From assembly GCA_026415675.1 (NCBI GenBank), contig JAOAGQ010000053.1:1-40089 (forward strand): a DNA stretch of 40,089 nucleotides, in the 5' to 3' direction. Position numbers and translations under genes: made by a program. Of this stretch, positions 1 through 8,676 are shown piece after piece. The DNA comes from Syntrophorhabdaceae bacterium. Its GTDB lineage: Bacteria; Desulfobacterota; Syntrophorhabdia; Syntrophorhabdales; Syntrophorhabdaceae. Each line of letters starts with the position of its first letter. The stretch's first letter is position 1. Below the pieces are notes generated by a model. That model did not search any database. It was not told the origin of the DNA and worked only from the letters and a program-made list of their open reading frames with translations.

Positions 1-39
1 GGGGTATATAAAAATCTTTAACAATAAAAATAATCCCTT

Positions 40-79
40 AAGGGTTGTGTCGAAGGTTGTAAGACACAACCCTTTTTTC
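40..79 (+). terminator. Rho-independent terminator of a gene upstream of the window
   Basis: A perfect 12-bp inverted repeat (AAGGGTTGTGTC at 40-51, GACACAACCCTT at 63-74) encloses an 11-nt loop and runs into a T tract at 73-78. The T tract lies only on the right side, so it acts on rightward transcription. It separates whatever precedes the window from the cytochrome operon. Confidence 0.85.
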
Positions 80-155
80 TATGCTCTAATTTCGACTATG
101 TATTGGAAGGGTGTATTCTTTTGGCCTGAACCGATTATGAAAGGAGACAGGGTGT

Positions 156-1073
156 ATGGAGAAACCTAATAAAGCGTGGTCTTTTTCGGTCTTTTTACTG
201 GTGTCGTTATCCCTGCTTGTTTTTAATTTTGCTGTTTACGGGCAGGAGAAACCCTCGGGATACGTAGGGAGTGATGCCTGCAAAGAGTGCCATCAGGAGT
301 ACTTCCTAAGTTACTCAAAGTCCATCCACGGGAAAAAGGCGATCCCAGGAAGTCCAGGGGCGACACAGGGATGTGAATCCTGTCATGGTGGTGGTGCAGT
401 CCATATCGAAAAAGGGGGGAAGGGTGGCATCCTCGCCTTTGGAAAAAAAGGGGATGGTCGTATAAAATCTGCGCCCTGCCTGACCTGTCACGAAAATTCG
501 AAGGAGATGCTCACATGGTCAATGGGCAGACATATGAGTATGGGCGTTTCGTGCGATAGCTGCCACATGGTCCATTCAACCACAAAAAATAATCTTAAAG
601 CTTTAGAACCCGGCCTCTGTATCGGTTGCCACAAAAACATAAGGAACCAGATATCCCGGCAATCCCGCCATCCGATACAGGAAGGGAAGATGCGATGCAC
701 AAGCTGCCATACCCCCCACGGTGGACTCACAAACAAGATGTTAAAGACGGATTCCATAACAGAGCTCTGCTATAAATGTCATACAGAGAAGAGGGGTCCC
801 TATGCCTTTGAACACCCCCCTGTTTCGGAGAATTGCATAAATTGCCACTCCCCTCACGGCAGTAACCATACAGGGCTTTTAACCCGCAGGTCACCCCAGC
901 TATGCCAGGGATGCCATAATCTCGGTTTTGGGCACACATCAAACGCATACACCCTCCAGCATGGTTTCGGAGGGAAGGCAACGGCCAACAAGAACAGGTT
1001 CTTTGCCCAGGGTTGTCTGAACTGTCACGGCAACATTCACGGCAGTAACAGAAGTCCGATCTTTGAGAGATAG
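156..1073 (+). CDS. DmsE/MtrA-family periplasmic decaheme c-type cytochrome
   Basis: This 305-aa exported protein starts with a signal peptide (hydrophobic core at about residues 9-27, likely cleavage near AVYG-Q). It carries ten CXXCH heme-attachment motifs: CKECH, CESCH, CLTCH, CDSCH, CIGCH, CTSCH, CYKCH, CINCH, CQGCH and CLNCH. Ten hemes in about 280 mature residues is the MtrA/DmsE/PioA format, in which a thin heme wire sits inside an outer-membrane barrel. The next gene encodes such a barrel (gap 11 bp), which supports the role. The start has an AAAGGAGA ribosome site 10 bases upstream. I infer that it carries electrons from the periplasm into the barrel. The direction (out to a metal or electrode, or in from an electron donor as in PioABC) cannot be read from sequence. 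Confidence 0.9.
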   Translation: MEKPNKAWSFSVFLLVSLSLLVFNFAVYGQEKPSGYVGSDACKECHQEYFLSYSKSIHGKKAIPGSPGATQGCESCHGGGAVHIEKGGKGGILAFGKKGDGRIKSAPCLTCHENSKEMLTWSMGRHMSMGVSCDSCHMVHSTTKNNLKALEPGLCIGCHKNIRNQISRQSRHPIQEGKMRCTSCHTPHGGLTNKMLKTDSITELCYKCHTEKRGPYAFEHPPVSENCINCHSPHGSNHTGLLTRRSPQLCQGCHNLGFGHTSNAYTLQHGFGGKATANKNRFFAQGCLNCHGNIHGSNRSPIFER

Positions 1074-1084
1074 GAGGTGAAAAT

Positions 1085-3094
1085 ATGAGAGGAATAAGAC
1101 CTGTTCTTTCGGTTCTATTTACCGTTGTACTATCTTTCATCCCCCTATCGGTGGTCATGGCCCAGGAAAATGGGGGTACCTTAACATCAAGTATAGATGT
1201 AGAGATGAGGTCTTACAATGTAAACGGTAGTGATGCAAAGGCCCATGAGTATACGGATAAGAGAAACACCGGTCTTTTTGGCGGTATAGGTCTCTCCTAT
1301 GAATCGCAAAAATATAATGTAAATTTCTATTCAAGAGATATGGGCTATGATACACAGGAATACACCTTAAACGGTGGCCATTATGGAAAGTTCAAGTATT
1401 CTTTTGGTTATAACGAGATCATCCACAATATCACAACGGATGCCAAATCCGTATACGGTAACGTAAGATCCGATAACCTCAAGGCAACGCTACCCAACAC
1501 CAATCCCGATACCTGGCCCAGCACCTTTGACTATTACACAAAGAGAAAAATAATAGATATGGGGTTTAAACTCGACCTTTTGAAACCCTTTTTCTTCAAC
1601 GTCTATTATGGCCATGAGAAAAAAGATGGGATTAAACCCACAGGGGCATCTTCTTTTGGCAGTGCTGTCGGGCCATCCCTTGAGCTTCCGGAGCCTATAG
1701 ATTATAGAACGAACAACATGTCCTTAGAGGGAGGTTACGCAAAAAAGCCCTTCTTTGTCTCCTTTGGATATATTTACAGCGACTTTAAAAACAGCTCAAA
1801 CGACCTCAATTTTACCCTTCCCGGGGGGACAATGGATATATTCTCCCTTGCCCCTGACAGTAAACTCCAGAAGTTCTTCTTTAAAGGAAGCGCATTTCTC
1901 CCCATGAATAGCAGGTTTACTGTTAACTTAAGCGAATCGGACACAACGTCCGATGCGGCGAACTTCACAAGGTTTGACGGTAAGATCACAACAAAGAACT
2001 ATAACCTCCAGTTGACAACCAATCCTTTGAGGTTTCTTGATGGAAAAATCTACTACAAATATTATGAAAGGGACAATAGATCAACAGGCCAGATACTCAT
2101 TGGCGCTATATGGACCAACGCAACACCCCTGTATTACAAAAACGAGACGTTAGGGGCAGAGATGGGGATAAAACTCCCTTACAGCTTTTACATTGACGGT
2201 GGATACAGGTATATAAGAACCGAAAGGGAGATAAAAGATAATACGATTCCCCTCGCCTCCGTCCTGCCGTACAACTGGGATAATATCTATTTTGCAAACT
2301 TAAAATGGAACGGTATTGATTATATTTCGGCGAGGGCAGGGATCGAATTCTTGAGAAGGGGGGCCGATTACAGGACTGCCCAGAGCGAGGCCGCATACAA
2401 CAGACAGTTTGCATATGCCGCCCAGAACAGAGATACCTTTAAGGCAGGGGTTGACATCTATCCTGTTGAAAACTTGAATATCGGCCTTGAATATAACTAT
2501 AAGTGGACCAACTACAACGATACCCCCTTAGGCTATACCGATGACACAAGGGAAGCATTTAGCATAAATGCGGACTATTCCTTTAAAAAGTATGGAAAAT
2601 TATACGGTTACTTTGATATCGAGAAATTGGTGATGAATCAGCGGGCCATAACAGGTACTTCATACTGGGATTCCAAACAGAAGGAAAAGACATACGGTTA
2701 TGGTTTAAGGGCGGATATCTACGCCATACCGAAAAAACTTACATTTATTATCCAGCACGATTATCTCGACTCAAAGGGGACAAATGATCTGGGTCTATAC
2801 GGTGCCAATATATGGACCACGATCGGGGTACCCCCTAACCTCCCTGTTAACATCCCTAATGTTGACAAATATAAGAAATATACCGTTGGTGTCTCCGCTC
2901 TCTATAACGCTTCCGATGCTTTGAGTCTAAAAGCGGGGTACACATATGCGAGGTTTGATTACAGCGATGCCCAGTACGATAATTACCAGTATGCCCCCAC
3001 AACGGGTGGTTCTTCCTATCTGACAGGGGCATATAGCAGACCTTCATATAGCGCAAATATCGTTTTTCTCGGGCTTATGTACCGATTCAAATAA
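1085..3094 (+). CDS. MtrB/PioB-family outer-membrane beta-barrel of a porin-cytochrome conduit
   Basis: The 669-aa product has a signal peptide (cleavage near residue 26, VVMA-QE) and then alternating aromatic/polar strands rich in Tyr, Asn and Gly, typical of a large outer-membrane barrel. It ends in YRFK, close to the C-terminal aromatic signal of barrel proteins. Length and position after a decaheme cytochrome match MtrB (about 700 aa) and PioB. I find no cysteine in the whole protein, so the N-terminal CXXC of Shewanella MtrB is absent. AGGAGGTG lies just before the ATG, and translation is probably coupled to the cytochrome gene. The likely role is to sheath the decaheme protein through the outer membrane. 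Family assignment rests on context and composition more than on a catalytic motif. Confidence 0.85.
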   Translation: MRGIRPVLSVLFTVVLSFIPLSVVMAQENGGTLTSSIDVEMRSYNVNGSDAKAHEYTDKRNTGLFGGIGLSYESQKYNVNFYSRDMGYDTQEYTLNGGHYGKFKYSFGYNEIIHNITTDAKSVYGNVRSDNLKATLPNTNPDTWPSTFDYYTKRKIIDMGFKLDLLKPFFFNVYYGHEKKDGIKPTGASSFGSAVGPSLELPEPIDYRTNNMSLEGGYAKKPFFVSFGYIYSDFKNSSNDLNFTLPGGTMDIFSLAPDSKLQKFFFKGSAFLPMNSRFTVNLSESDTTSDAANFTRFDGKITTKNYNLQLTTNPLRFLDGKIYYKYYERDNRSTGQILIGAIWTNATPLYYKNETLGAEMGIKLPYSFYIDGGYRYIRTEREIKDNTIPLASVLPYNWDNIYFANLKWNGIDYISARAGIEFLRRGADYRTAQSEAAYNRQFAYAAQNRDTFKAGVDIYPVENLNIGLEYNYKWTNYNDTPLGYTDDTREAFSINADYSFKKYGKLYGYFDIEKLVMNQRAITGTSYWDSKQKEKTYGYGLRADIYAIPKKLTFIIQHDYLDSKGTNDLGLYGANIWTTIGVPPNLPVNIPNVDKYKKYTVGVSALYNASDALSLKAGYTYARFDYSDAQYDNYQYAPTTGGSSYLTGAYSRPSYSANIVFLGLMYRFK

Positions 3095-3139
3095 ACCGGT
3101 ATGGGAGAAATGGGAATTTTTAAAATAAAAGGAGGGCCT

Positions 3140-5107
3140 ATGAGTCAAAAATATGTTCGAGCTCTATTCTTATTCGGTTTTATTATGGGAGTTCTTTACG
3201 GTTGCGGAGGAGGTGGGGGAGGAAGCGATGTAACGATCAATACAACGGCCGCTGCAAATCCTGCAGTCCCTGTAACACTCGTCAACCCTGAATCGCAGGC
3301 CTGTGTCGCATGCCACTCGGCGGCACCGGCAGGAGGAACAACGGCGCAGTCACCATCCGCCCTTTATGCCCTCTCTCTCCACAATACGGAGAATGCGGCA
3401 ACCTGTGTGGACTGCCACCAGACAACCCCTGGGCATTCGGCAGCAAGTAGCCCTGGAACAAAGACAGCTCAGGCTATATACAACTTAAACAATCCCGACC
3501 TTCTTATGGTCAGTAACGGCAATGTCGTCGCAGGGAGTCAGTGTTTGAACTGCCATACAAAAGATAAACTCGGGCTACCCCATTTCAACAAAGATGTATC
3601 GAATACGATCACTGGCTTCAGTGGCACTCAACCGGCCCAGTATGTGGATGGTACGTACGACAGGGCAGGGGTACCTAAGTGTACCGGATGCCATACCTCC
3701 CACGATGCGAACAGGTACACGATGCCCATTTTTAAGGCTTACGCAGAGTCAGGACACGGAAATGTTAGGGGTCAGGGATGGGTGTACTACCGCTGGAAAA
3801 GTACAGGTCAGCCAGGGGCAGGGGGTGTTGCGGATCCTAACGGAAACAGGGCCGCATGCCAGAGGTGCCATACAACGAGTGGATTTCTATCGCAGATTCT
3901 CAATATAACTGCCACAGGGACGACAAGACTCGCAAGGGGACAGCTCCAGTTCGATACAAGCGGGAACAGCACAAGGGACAACACAAAGCAGGTGCTAAGG
4001 TGTGATGGGTGCCATGAGTACAAGAATTTCAGATATACTGTAAGGGATGCTTCCGGTTCCCTCACGGCCCTATACACGGATGTAAGCACATACGTCTATA
4101 AAGACCAGTACGGAAATGCAGGTAACGCGGCAAGAGAGGCGGAGATCATAGATGCCTCAGGTACGATAAGATACCCCAACATCGGTAAGTCAAACCTCTG
4201 TATTAACTGCCATGCAGGGAGAGAAAACGGCTACTCCATAAAGAGGTCAACTGCAAACTTTGCAAACGTAAGCTTTATAAACTCCCATTACCTCGGGGCA
4301 GCAGAGATACTTTACCGGACGGGGGGATACAGATACGATGATGTGAGTACGAATCTGACCTACGATAACAGATACAGCTTCAGACACAGATTTGCAGGGC
4401 TTGATACCCCTAACCTTAAGTATGATGCCTCCGGTAACACGGAAAGTCGTAATTATACCGCTACAACAGGTGACGGAGGCCCCTGTGTATCATGCCATAT
4501 GTACCCCATAAGGCATACATTTAAGCCTGTCAAAAAAGACGAATCGACGGGCAAAATAACGGCGGTAACAAGTGGTATCTGCGTTGCATGCCATACAACC
4601 GGTATGGGTAGTGCCGAGCTTGAAGAGGAGGCAGAAAACTTCAACACCACCCTCGATGTCTTCCAGGTACAACTCGCGGAAAAAGGTTTCCATTTCTATA
4701 ACGCCCATCCATACTTCTATACATCCCCGTACGATCCGAATTACAAAGAAACAGGCTCATGCTCTAAGAATCTCGCGGTCAGGAACTGGAATACGGGAGG
4801 TACAACGAACTTTACCTGGAGTGGTACAAGTTGTACCCCTGCGATCGGAACTGCAGGTACCGCCGGGACCGGTAAACACAACATGGGGGCCGCATTCAAC
4901 TTCAACCTCCTAAAACATGAACCAGGTGCCTACACCCACAACAGGAGATACACAAAACGCCTCATCTGGGATTCCATAGACTGGCTCGATGATAACGTGA
5001 TGAACGGAAGTACGATTGCAGCGATAGACGCCCTTGCCGCGGCAGGCAAGATCACGGCAACCCAGCAGACAAAGGCCAAGACCTATCTGGGAAGCACAAG
5101 ACCGTAG
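3140..5107 (+). CDS. Nine-heme outer-surface lipoprotein cytochrome (MtrC/OmcB-like role)
   Basis: I start this gene at 3140, not at the in-frame ATG at 3101. 3140 has AAAGGAGGG directly upstream and puts the lipoprotein signal at the N-terminus. The 655-aa product begins with a short hydrophobic stretch, a lipobox ending LYGC and a glycine run, so it should be lipid-anchored. It has nine CXXCH motifs (CVACH twice, CVDCH, CLNCH, CTGCH, CQRCH, CDGCH, CINCH, CVSCH) and several free His residues that could be distal ligands. Third in the operon after an MtrA-like cytochrome and an MtrB-like barrel, it occupies the MtrC or OmcB slot: the outer-face terminal reductase. It has no obvious sequence signature of MtrC itself, so it may be an independent cytochrome family filling that role. 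The gene ends at a strong two-way terminator. Confidence 0.85.
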   Translation: MSQKYVRALFLFGFIMGVLYGCGGGGGGSDVTINTTAAANPAVPVTLVNPESQACVACHSAAPAGGTTAQSPSALYALSLHNTENAATCVDCHQTTPGHSAASSPGTKTAQAIYNLNNPDLLMVSNGNVVAGSQCLNCHTKDKLGLPHFNKDVSNTITGFSGTQPAQYVDGTYDRAGVPKCTGCHTSHDANRYTMPIFKAYAESGHGNVRGQGWVYYRWKSTGQPGAGGVADPNGNRAACQRCHTTSGFLSQILNITATGTTRLARGQLQFDTSGNSTRDNTKQVLRCDGCHEYKNFRYTVRDASGSLTALYTDVSTYVYKDQYGNAGNAAREAEIIDASGTIRYPNIGKSNLCINCHAGRENGYSIKRSTANFANVSFINSHYLGAAEILYRTGGYRYDDVSTNLTYDNRYSFRHRFAGLDTPNLKYDASGNTESRNYTATTGDGGPCVSCHMYPIRHTFKPVKKDESTGKITAVTSGICVACHTTGMGSAELEEEAENFNTTLDVFQVQLAEKGFHFYNAHPYFYTSPYDPNYKETGSCSKNLAVRNWNTGGTTNFTWSGTSCTPAIGTAGTAGTGKHNMGAAFNFNLLKHEPGAYTHNRRYTKRLIWDSIDWLDDNVMNGSTIAAIDALAAAGKITATQQTKAKTYLGSTRP

Positions 5108-5117
5108 TATAGAAAAG

Positions 5118-5152
5118 AAAAAACCCCCACCTTTTAAGGTGGGGGTTTTTTT
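5118..5152. terminator. Bidirectional terminator between convergent genes
   Basis: Arms made of an A run plus CCCCCACCTT and its complement AAGGTGGGGG plus a T run form a GC-rich hairpin, with A tract and T tract on the two sides (5118-5152). It can stop the rightward cytochrome operon and the leftward aldolase gene. The TAA of the aldolase gene lies at its right edge. Confidence 0.9.
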
Positions 5153-5891
5153 ATGCCAAGTCGGGCATCGCCCTTTTTGCCCTCGCTATCCAGTACCCCC
5201 ACATACGCATAAGGGGCAGTTCACCAAATAGGGCCTTTTCCATTGCCTGTTTTGCCTCTTCTTCGCTTAAACACTTGATGTCCTTACCCAACATCATCGC
5301 CTGGAACTGAATGGTCGCATTATCCCTAAGATATATCGCAGAGGCAACAACAGCAGGAATACTCTCCGCAACAATATTGCAACCGTGACCCCTAAGTAAA
5401 TGGACCCTCCTATTTCCCAAATGGCGCGCTATCCTCTCTCCCTCTACCTTCGTCGATATGAGCATACCACAGCCAGGTTCATAGTCGTCGTATACAGGCA
5501 CCCCCTGGTAGAGAAAACTTCCCACATGGGTAACAGGAAGGATGGGGACCCCTGTTATGGAAAAGGGGATGATCGCTGCTGGATGGCCGTGGAAAACTGC
5601 GTTCATCTCAGGCCTTGCCTTGAGTAATGCAGCGTGGATGATACGTTCTCCATATGGCTTCATATCCGTCTTTGTGATTACATTTCCCTCCATATCGATC
5701 TCGAGGATGTCCTGCTCTGTAATCTCATAAGGGGAAAGGGACCTTGACTGGAAAAACGTATCGGGGTTCTCGGGGTTCCTTATACTTACATGCCCCAGTG
5801 CGTCGAGAACACCTTCGTTGGCGAGTATTCTACTTGCCAGCATAACCTGCCGTATCGCATCTTTTTTTGTCTCGGGTACAAACTTTTCCAT
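5151..5891 (-). CDS. Class II aldolase/adducin-family protein
   Basis: The 246-aa product is full length for the class II aldolase fold (fuculose-1-P aldolase, ribulose-5-P epimerase and related decarboxylases). The metal site is visible: His101 and His103 in FHGHP, His169 in RGHGCN, and Glu82 in the position of the catalytic acid. The usual phosphate-binding motifs of sugar-phosphate aldolases are not obvious to me, so the substrate may be a non-phosphorylated hydroxy acid, as in family members acting on carboxylates. It is a single gene with AAGGAGGGG upstream of its ATG, convergent with the cytochrome operon. No neighbour fixes its pathway. The family call is firm and the reaction is unknown. 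Confidence 0.8.
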   Translation of the reverse strand: MEKFVPETKKDAIRQVMLASRILANEGVLDALGHVSIRNPENPDTFFQSRSLSPYEITEQDILEIDMEGNVITKTDMKPYGERIIHAALLKARPEMNAVFHGHPAAIIPFSITGVPILPVTHVGSFLYQGVPVYDDYEPGCGMLISTKVEGERIARHLGNRRVHLLRGHGCNIVAESIPAVVASAIYLRDNATIQFQAMMLGKDIKCLSEEEAKQAMEKALFGELPLMRMWGYWIARAKRAMPDLA

Positions 5892-6021
5892 TGAAACCCC
5901 TCCTTAATCTGTGGAATGGCATATATTTTATACGATTTGTGTGGATTTGCAACTAAAGAAAATGGCAGAGATTATCCGTTTATCTTTGACTTCACCTACT
6001 TTTTGTTGTATTAATAATGGG

Positions 6022-6624
6022 ATGAATCGGAGGCCAAATAGATATATAACATTTATAATTATTGCGATTTTTCTCTCCTCCCTCCTCTATGTTGTGTCCG
6101 CATTTTCAGACGCCGGGGAGGAGAAAAAAGAGGTTGTCGTTAAAAGCATCGTCTCTTTTTTGAAAGAGCAAAAGGTGAAGATGAGCGACAGAAAACTCAA
6201 GGAAATGGCAAATACCATCTATGAGGAGGCCCGAGCAAACGATGTGGACTACCGTTTAATCCTCGCCATAATCAAGGTGGAGAGCAACTTCAGTCCAAAG
6301 GCCACCTCAAGGGATGGTGCAAAGGGATTGATGCAGATAAAACCATCCCTTGCCCGATTGATATCAAAGGAGAAGGGTATAGATCTGAAACACCCGAGAC
6401 ATTTAAACGAACCCGAAAAAAATATAAAGATAGGCACCTACCATATATCCCGGTTACTCGATGCCTTTGACAACATACACTCCGCCCTCCATGCCTATAA
6501 TGCCGGACCAAAAAAGGCCAAGAATAGAATCGAAAAGGATATTGATAGTGAGACGGCCTTTTCGAGGAAGGTATTAAGGGAGTACGGGGAATATATGGCG
6601 GTCCTTCCAGACCCTGCGGATTAG
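6022..6624 (+). CDS. Membrane-anchored lytic murein transglycosylase (SLT domain)
   Basis: I place the start at ATG 6022, because this puts a signal or anchor segment (about residues 8-29) at the N-terminus; an upstream in-frame ATG at 5911 would add 37 residues unlike a signal. The 200-aa product has a goose-lysozyme-like SLT domain. Catalytic Glu87 lies in KVESNFSPKA, followed by GAKGLMQIKP and the ALHAYNAGP motif. Such enzymes cut the glycan strand of peptidoglycan to give 1,6-anhydro-muropeptides and often make room for envelope machines. It is convergent with motB, with only 6 bases between stop codons. A role in flagellar or secretion insertion is possible but not shown. The ribosome site is weak. 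Confidence 0.8.
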   Translation: MNRRPNRYITFIIIAIFLSSLLYVVSAFSDAGEEKKEVVVKSIVSFLKEQKVKMSDRKLKEMANTIYEEARANDVDYRLILAIIKVESNFSPKATSRDGAKGLMQIKPSLARLISKEKGIDLKHPRHLNEPEKNIKIGTYHISRLLDAFDNIHSALHAYNAGPKKAKNRIEKDIDSETAFSRKVLREYGEYMAVLPDPAD

Positions 6625-6630
6625 TCCCCT

Positions 6631-7329
6631 TTACTTACCCTTCGTAATAATGATCTCTATTCTTCTGTTTAGTGCCCTATTTTCTGGGGTGTCATTGGGC
6701 ATGATAGGCCTATATTCAGCGTAGCCCGTTGCGGATACCCTCGTCGGGGGGACACCCCCCTTCTCTATTAAGTACCGCACTACCTCCGTTGCCCTTCTCA
6801 CGGATAGTTCCCAGTTTGATTTGAATTCGTATGTGTTGATCGGTATGTTGTCTGTATGCCCCTCAATCCTGATATGGTTATTTATCCTTTTTAGCACAGG
6901 GAGAATCTTTTCAAGGGCCTCTATCGCCCTCTCCTTCAAAACGGCCTTCCCCTCGTCAAAGAAGGCCCTGTCCATTATGCGTATCACTATACCCCTTTCA
7001 TCGGAGAGCACGGATATGTTGCCGTTTAAGCCGATCGTGGTGGTTATCTCCTTTACTTCCTCCTCAATCCTTCTCTTTATCTCCTCGTTATTCATGATAC
7101 CCGGCATTATGGAGGCCCCTTCCGCTTTGCCGTCCTTATAGGCAAGGGCCGAACCTCCTGAAAAAATAGTCTTTAGGTATGAAGTAACCTCCTGGTACTT
7201 TTGGGCATCCTGTTTTGAAAAGGTATACATCATGATAAAGAAAGCGAGAAGGAGTGTTATCAAGTCCGAATACGTCAAAAGCCATCTTTCAGTGTTCTCG
7301 TGGTCCTCTTCCCTCTTCTTTCTTCTCAT
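6631..7329 (-). CDS. motB: Flagellar motor stator protein MotB
   Basis: The 232-aa protein has one N-terminal membrane segment with the proton-channel aspartate (Asp22 in TYSDLITLLLAFF) and a C-terminal OmpA/MotB peptidoglycan-binding domain. That domain shows EGHTDNIP and the RRATEVVRYL and NRRIEI motifs. MotB anchors the stator to the cell wall and carries the protonatable residue that drives rotation. It follows motA with no gap. It is last in the operon, convergent with the transglycosylase gene. The length is slightly short for MotB but both domains are complete. Na+ rather than H+ coupling (PomB-like) cannot be excluded from sequence alone. Confidence 0.9.
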   Translation of the reverse strand: MRRKKREEDHENTERWLLTYSDLITLLLAFFIMMYTFSKQDAQKYQEVTSYLKTIFSGGSALAYKDGKAEGASIMPGIMNNEEIKRRIEEEVKEITTTIGLNGNISVLSDERGIVIRIMDRAFFDEGKAVLKERAIEALEKILPVLKRINNHIRIEGHTDNIPINTYEFKSNWELSVRRATEVVRYLIEKGGVPPTRVSATGYAEYRPIMPNDTPENRALNRRIEIIITKGK

Positions 7330-8094
7330 CTAATCATCACCTCGTCTTACCTTTGGGAGGAGAAAGGAAAGGAGTTTCATCCTGATTACCCTTGGATTAT
7401 CCCCCATTGCAAGGGCTACCACACCTTCGCATATCATCTCAAGGTACAGGGCCTCATCCTGGTGTTTTGCCTTCAACTTGTCGGATATAGGAAGATATAT
7501 GAGGTTTGCAAGGGATACCCCCCAGAGGGTGGCAATAAAGGCCCCGGCTATGGAAGAGGCCATGTTTGAGCTACTCTCCATATTGCTCAACGCATGGATT
7601 AGACCAAGAACAGTACCTATGATCCCGAGGGTCGGGGAAAAACCTCCCATCTTCTGAAAAAAGACAGAACCTACCTTGTGCCTCTCCTCTATGTATGACA
7701 TCTCTATCTCGAGGATCTCCCTTATTTTGTTTGTTTCAAAACCATCTATGGCGAGCTGTATCGCCTTTCGGAGAAAGGAATCCTTTATATCATGGAGTTC
7801 CTTCTCAAGACTTAAAAGTCCGTTTTTTCTTGATTTCTGAGCCAGTTCATATATAAGGTCCACCAGTTTCTGGGGGTTTAAGTTTCTCTCAAAGAGTATC
7901 ACCTTGAATAGTTTGGGTAACCCCTTCAGATGGTGTAGCGGGGTAGTAACGATTGAGGCCCCGAGGGTGCCGAAGACAACGAGGATTATGGCAGGCATCT
8001 GGAAAAGGGCCGAGATATGTCCCCCTTCCATGATAAACGAGACAAGGACAGCACCTATACCAATAATCAGGCCGACGATCGTTGTTAAATCCAT
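7330..8094 (-). CDS. motA: Flagellar motor stator protein MotA
   Basis: The 254-aa product has the four-helix MotA/PomA pattern. A first helix follows MDLTTIVGLIIG. A second lies near residues 30-50 with a TTPLHHLKGLPKL loop. A large cytoplasmic region is followed by two last helices, including the GGFSPTLGIIGTVLGLIHAL stretch around residues 150-170 and the AFIATLWGVSLANL helix. It forms the ion channel ring with MotB, encoded directly downstream. It sits 6 bases after the PilZ gene, so stator and PilZ protein are made from one transcript. Confidence 0.92.
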   Translation of the reverse strand: MDLTTIVGLIIGIGAVLVSFIMEGGHISALFQMPAIILVVFGTLGASIVTTPLHHLKGLPKLFKVILFERNLNPQKLVDLIYELAQKSRKNGLLSLEKELHDIKDSFLRKAIQLAIDGFETNKIREILEIEMSYIEERHKVGSVFFQKMGGFSPTLGIIGTVLGLIHALSNMESSSNMASSIAGAFIATLWGVSLANLIYLPISDKLKAKHQDEALYLEMICEGVVALAMGDNPRVIRMKLLSFLLPKVRRGDD

Positions 8095-8100
8095 TCCCCA

Positions 8101-8676
8101 TCACCTATAGTCTTTTCTTGCCCTCAAAAGTTCCCTTTCCCTCGCAAAGATAAAGCTCACAAGAAGGTCCCTATCCTCTTCGTTTATAACGTTAAACTTG
8201 AGTCCCACCTCCCACAATGAGAGGGTATCCTCCTCTATCCTTTTCGCCCTAACAACCTCACACAGGGTTGTAATCTTCGAGAGGGGTAATCCAGGGATGG
8301 CAAGCCTCATTTCAATGAAATCCCCTTCACAAAACTCTATATCCGACAAAAATTTCATCCCCGAACCGCTTAAGTTTACATCGAAAAACCTCTTTATATA
8401 GGAATCATCCCTCTCTGTTTGTTTCAAAAGTTCTATTACCATGTCGAGCTTTCTATTTATCATCTCCAAATAAATAAAAAGACTATCCTTTTCATCTCTA
8501 TCTATAAAACCCTTGGGGCTTTCTATCTCAGGCCTTTCCCTTTTCACGATTGAACTGTATTTAACTATATCCTCCATATCCTTATACTCTTCGAGGGTTA
8601 GCCTTCTAAATTCAACGGGGATCCTTACGTTGACCCGGAAGAACTCCCTTCCTTTGTTTTCCGCCTTACCCACCAT
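8101..8676 (-). CDS. PilZ-domain protein, probable c-di-GMP effector at the motor
   Basis: The 191-aa protein shows both c-di-GMP contacts of PilZ: RVNVR (Arg14 and Arg18) in the N-terminal stretch and NLSGSG (residues 101-106). A helical, charged segment of about 75 residues (about 25-98) separates the two motifs. In most PilZ domains these motifs are only 25-35 residues apart, so this domain carries an insertion. The gene lies directly upstream of motA-motB and overlaps the HD-GYP gene by 11 bases. It is therefore a good candidate for a brake- or clutch-like protein (YcgR role) that reads c-di-GMP and acts on the stator. The role is inferred from context. Binding residues are seen. Confidence 0.82.
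   Translation of the reverse strand: MVGKAENKGREFFRVNVRIPVEFRRLTLEEYKDMEDIVKYSSIVKRERPEIESPKGFIDRDEKDSLFIYLEMINRKLDMVIELLKQTERDDSYIKRFFDVNLSGSGMKFLSDIEFCEGDFIEMRLAIPGLPLSKITTLCEVVRAKRIEEDTLSLWEVGLKFNVINEEDRDLLVSFIFARERELLRARKDYR

Noticed and set aside
488-1158. Minus-strand open frames across the decaheme cytochrome gene
   Set aside because: They run antisense to a gene with ten heme motifs, and their products look like no known protein.
3101-3139. Longer N-terminus for the nine-heme lipoprotein
   Set aside because: It would bury the lipoprotein signal, and the strong ribosome site lies before 3140.
5911-6021. Longer N-terminus for the transglycosylase
   Set aside because: The extra 37 residues would displace the signal segment from the N-terminus; start 6022 fits better, although its ribosome site is weak.
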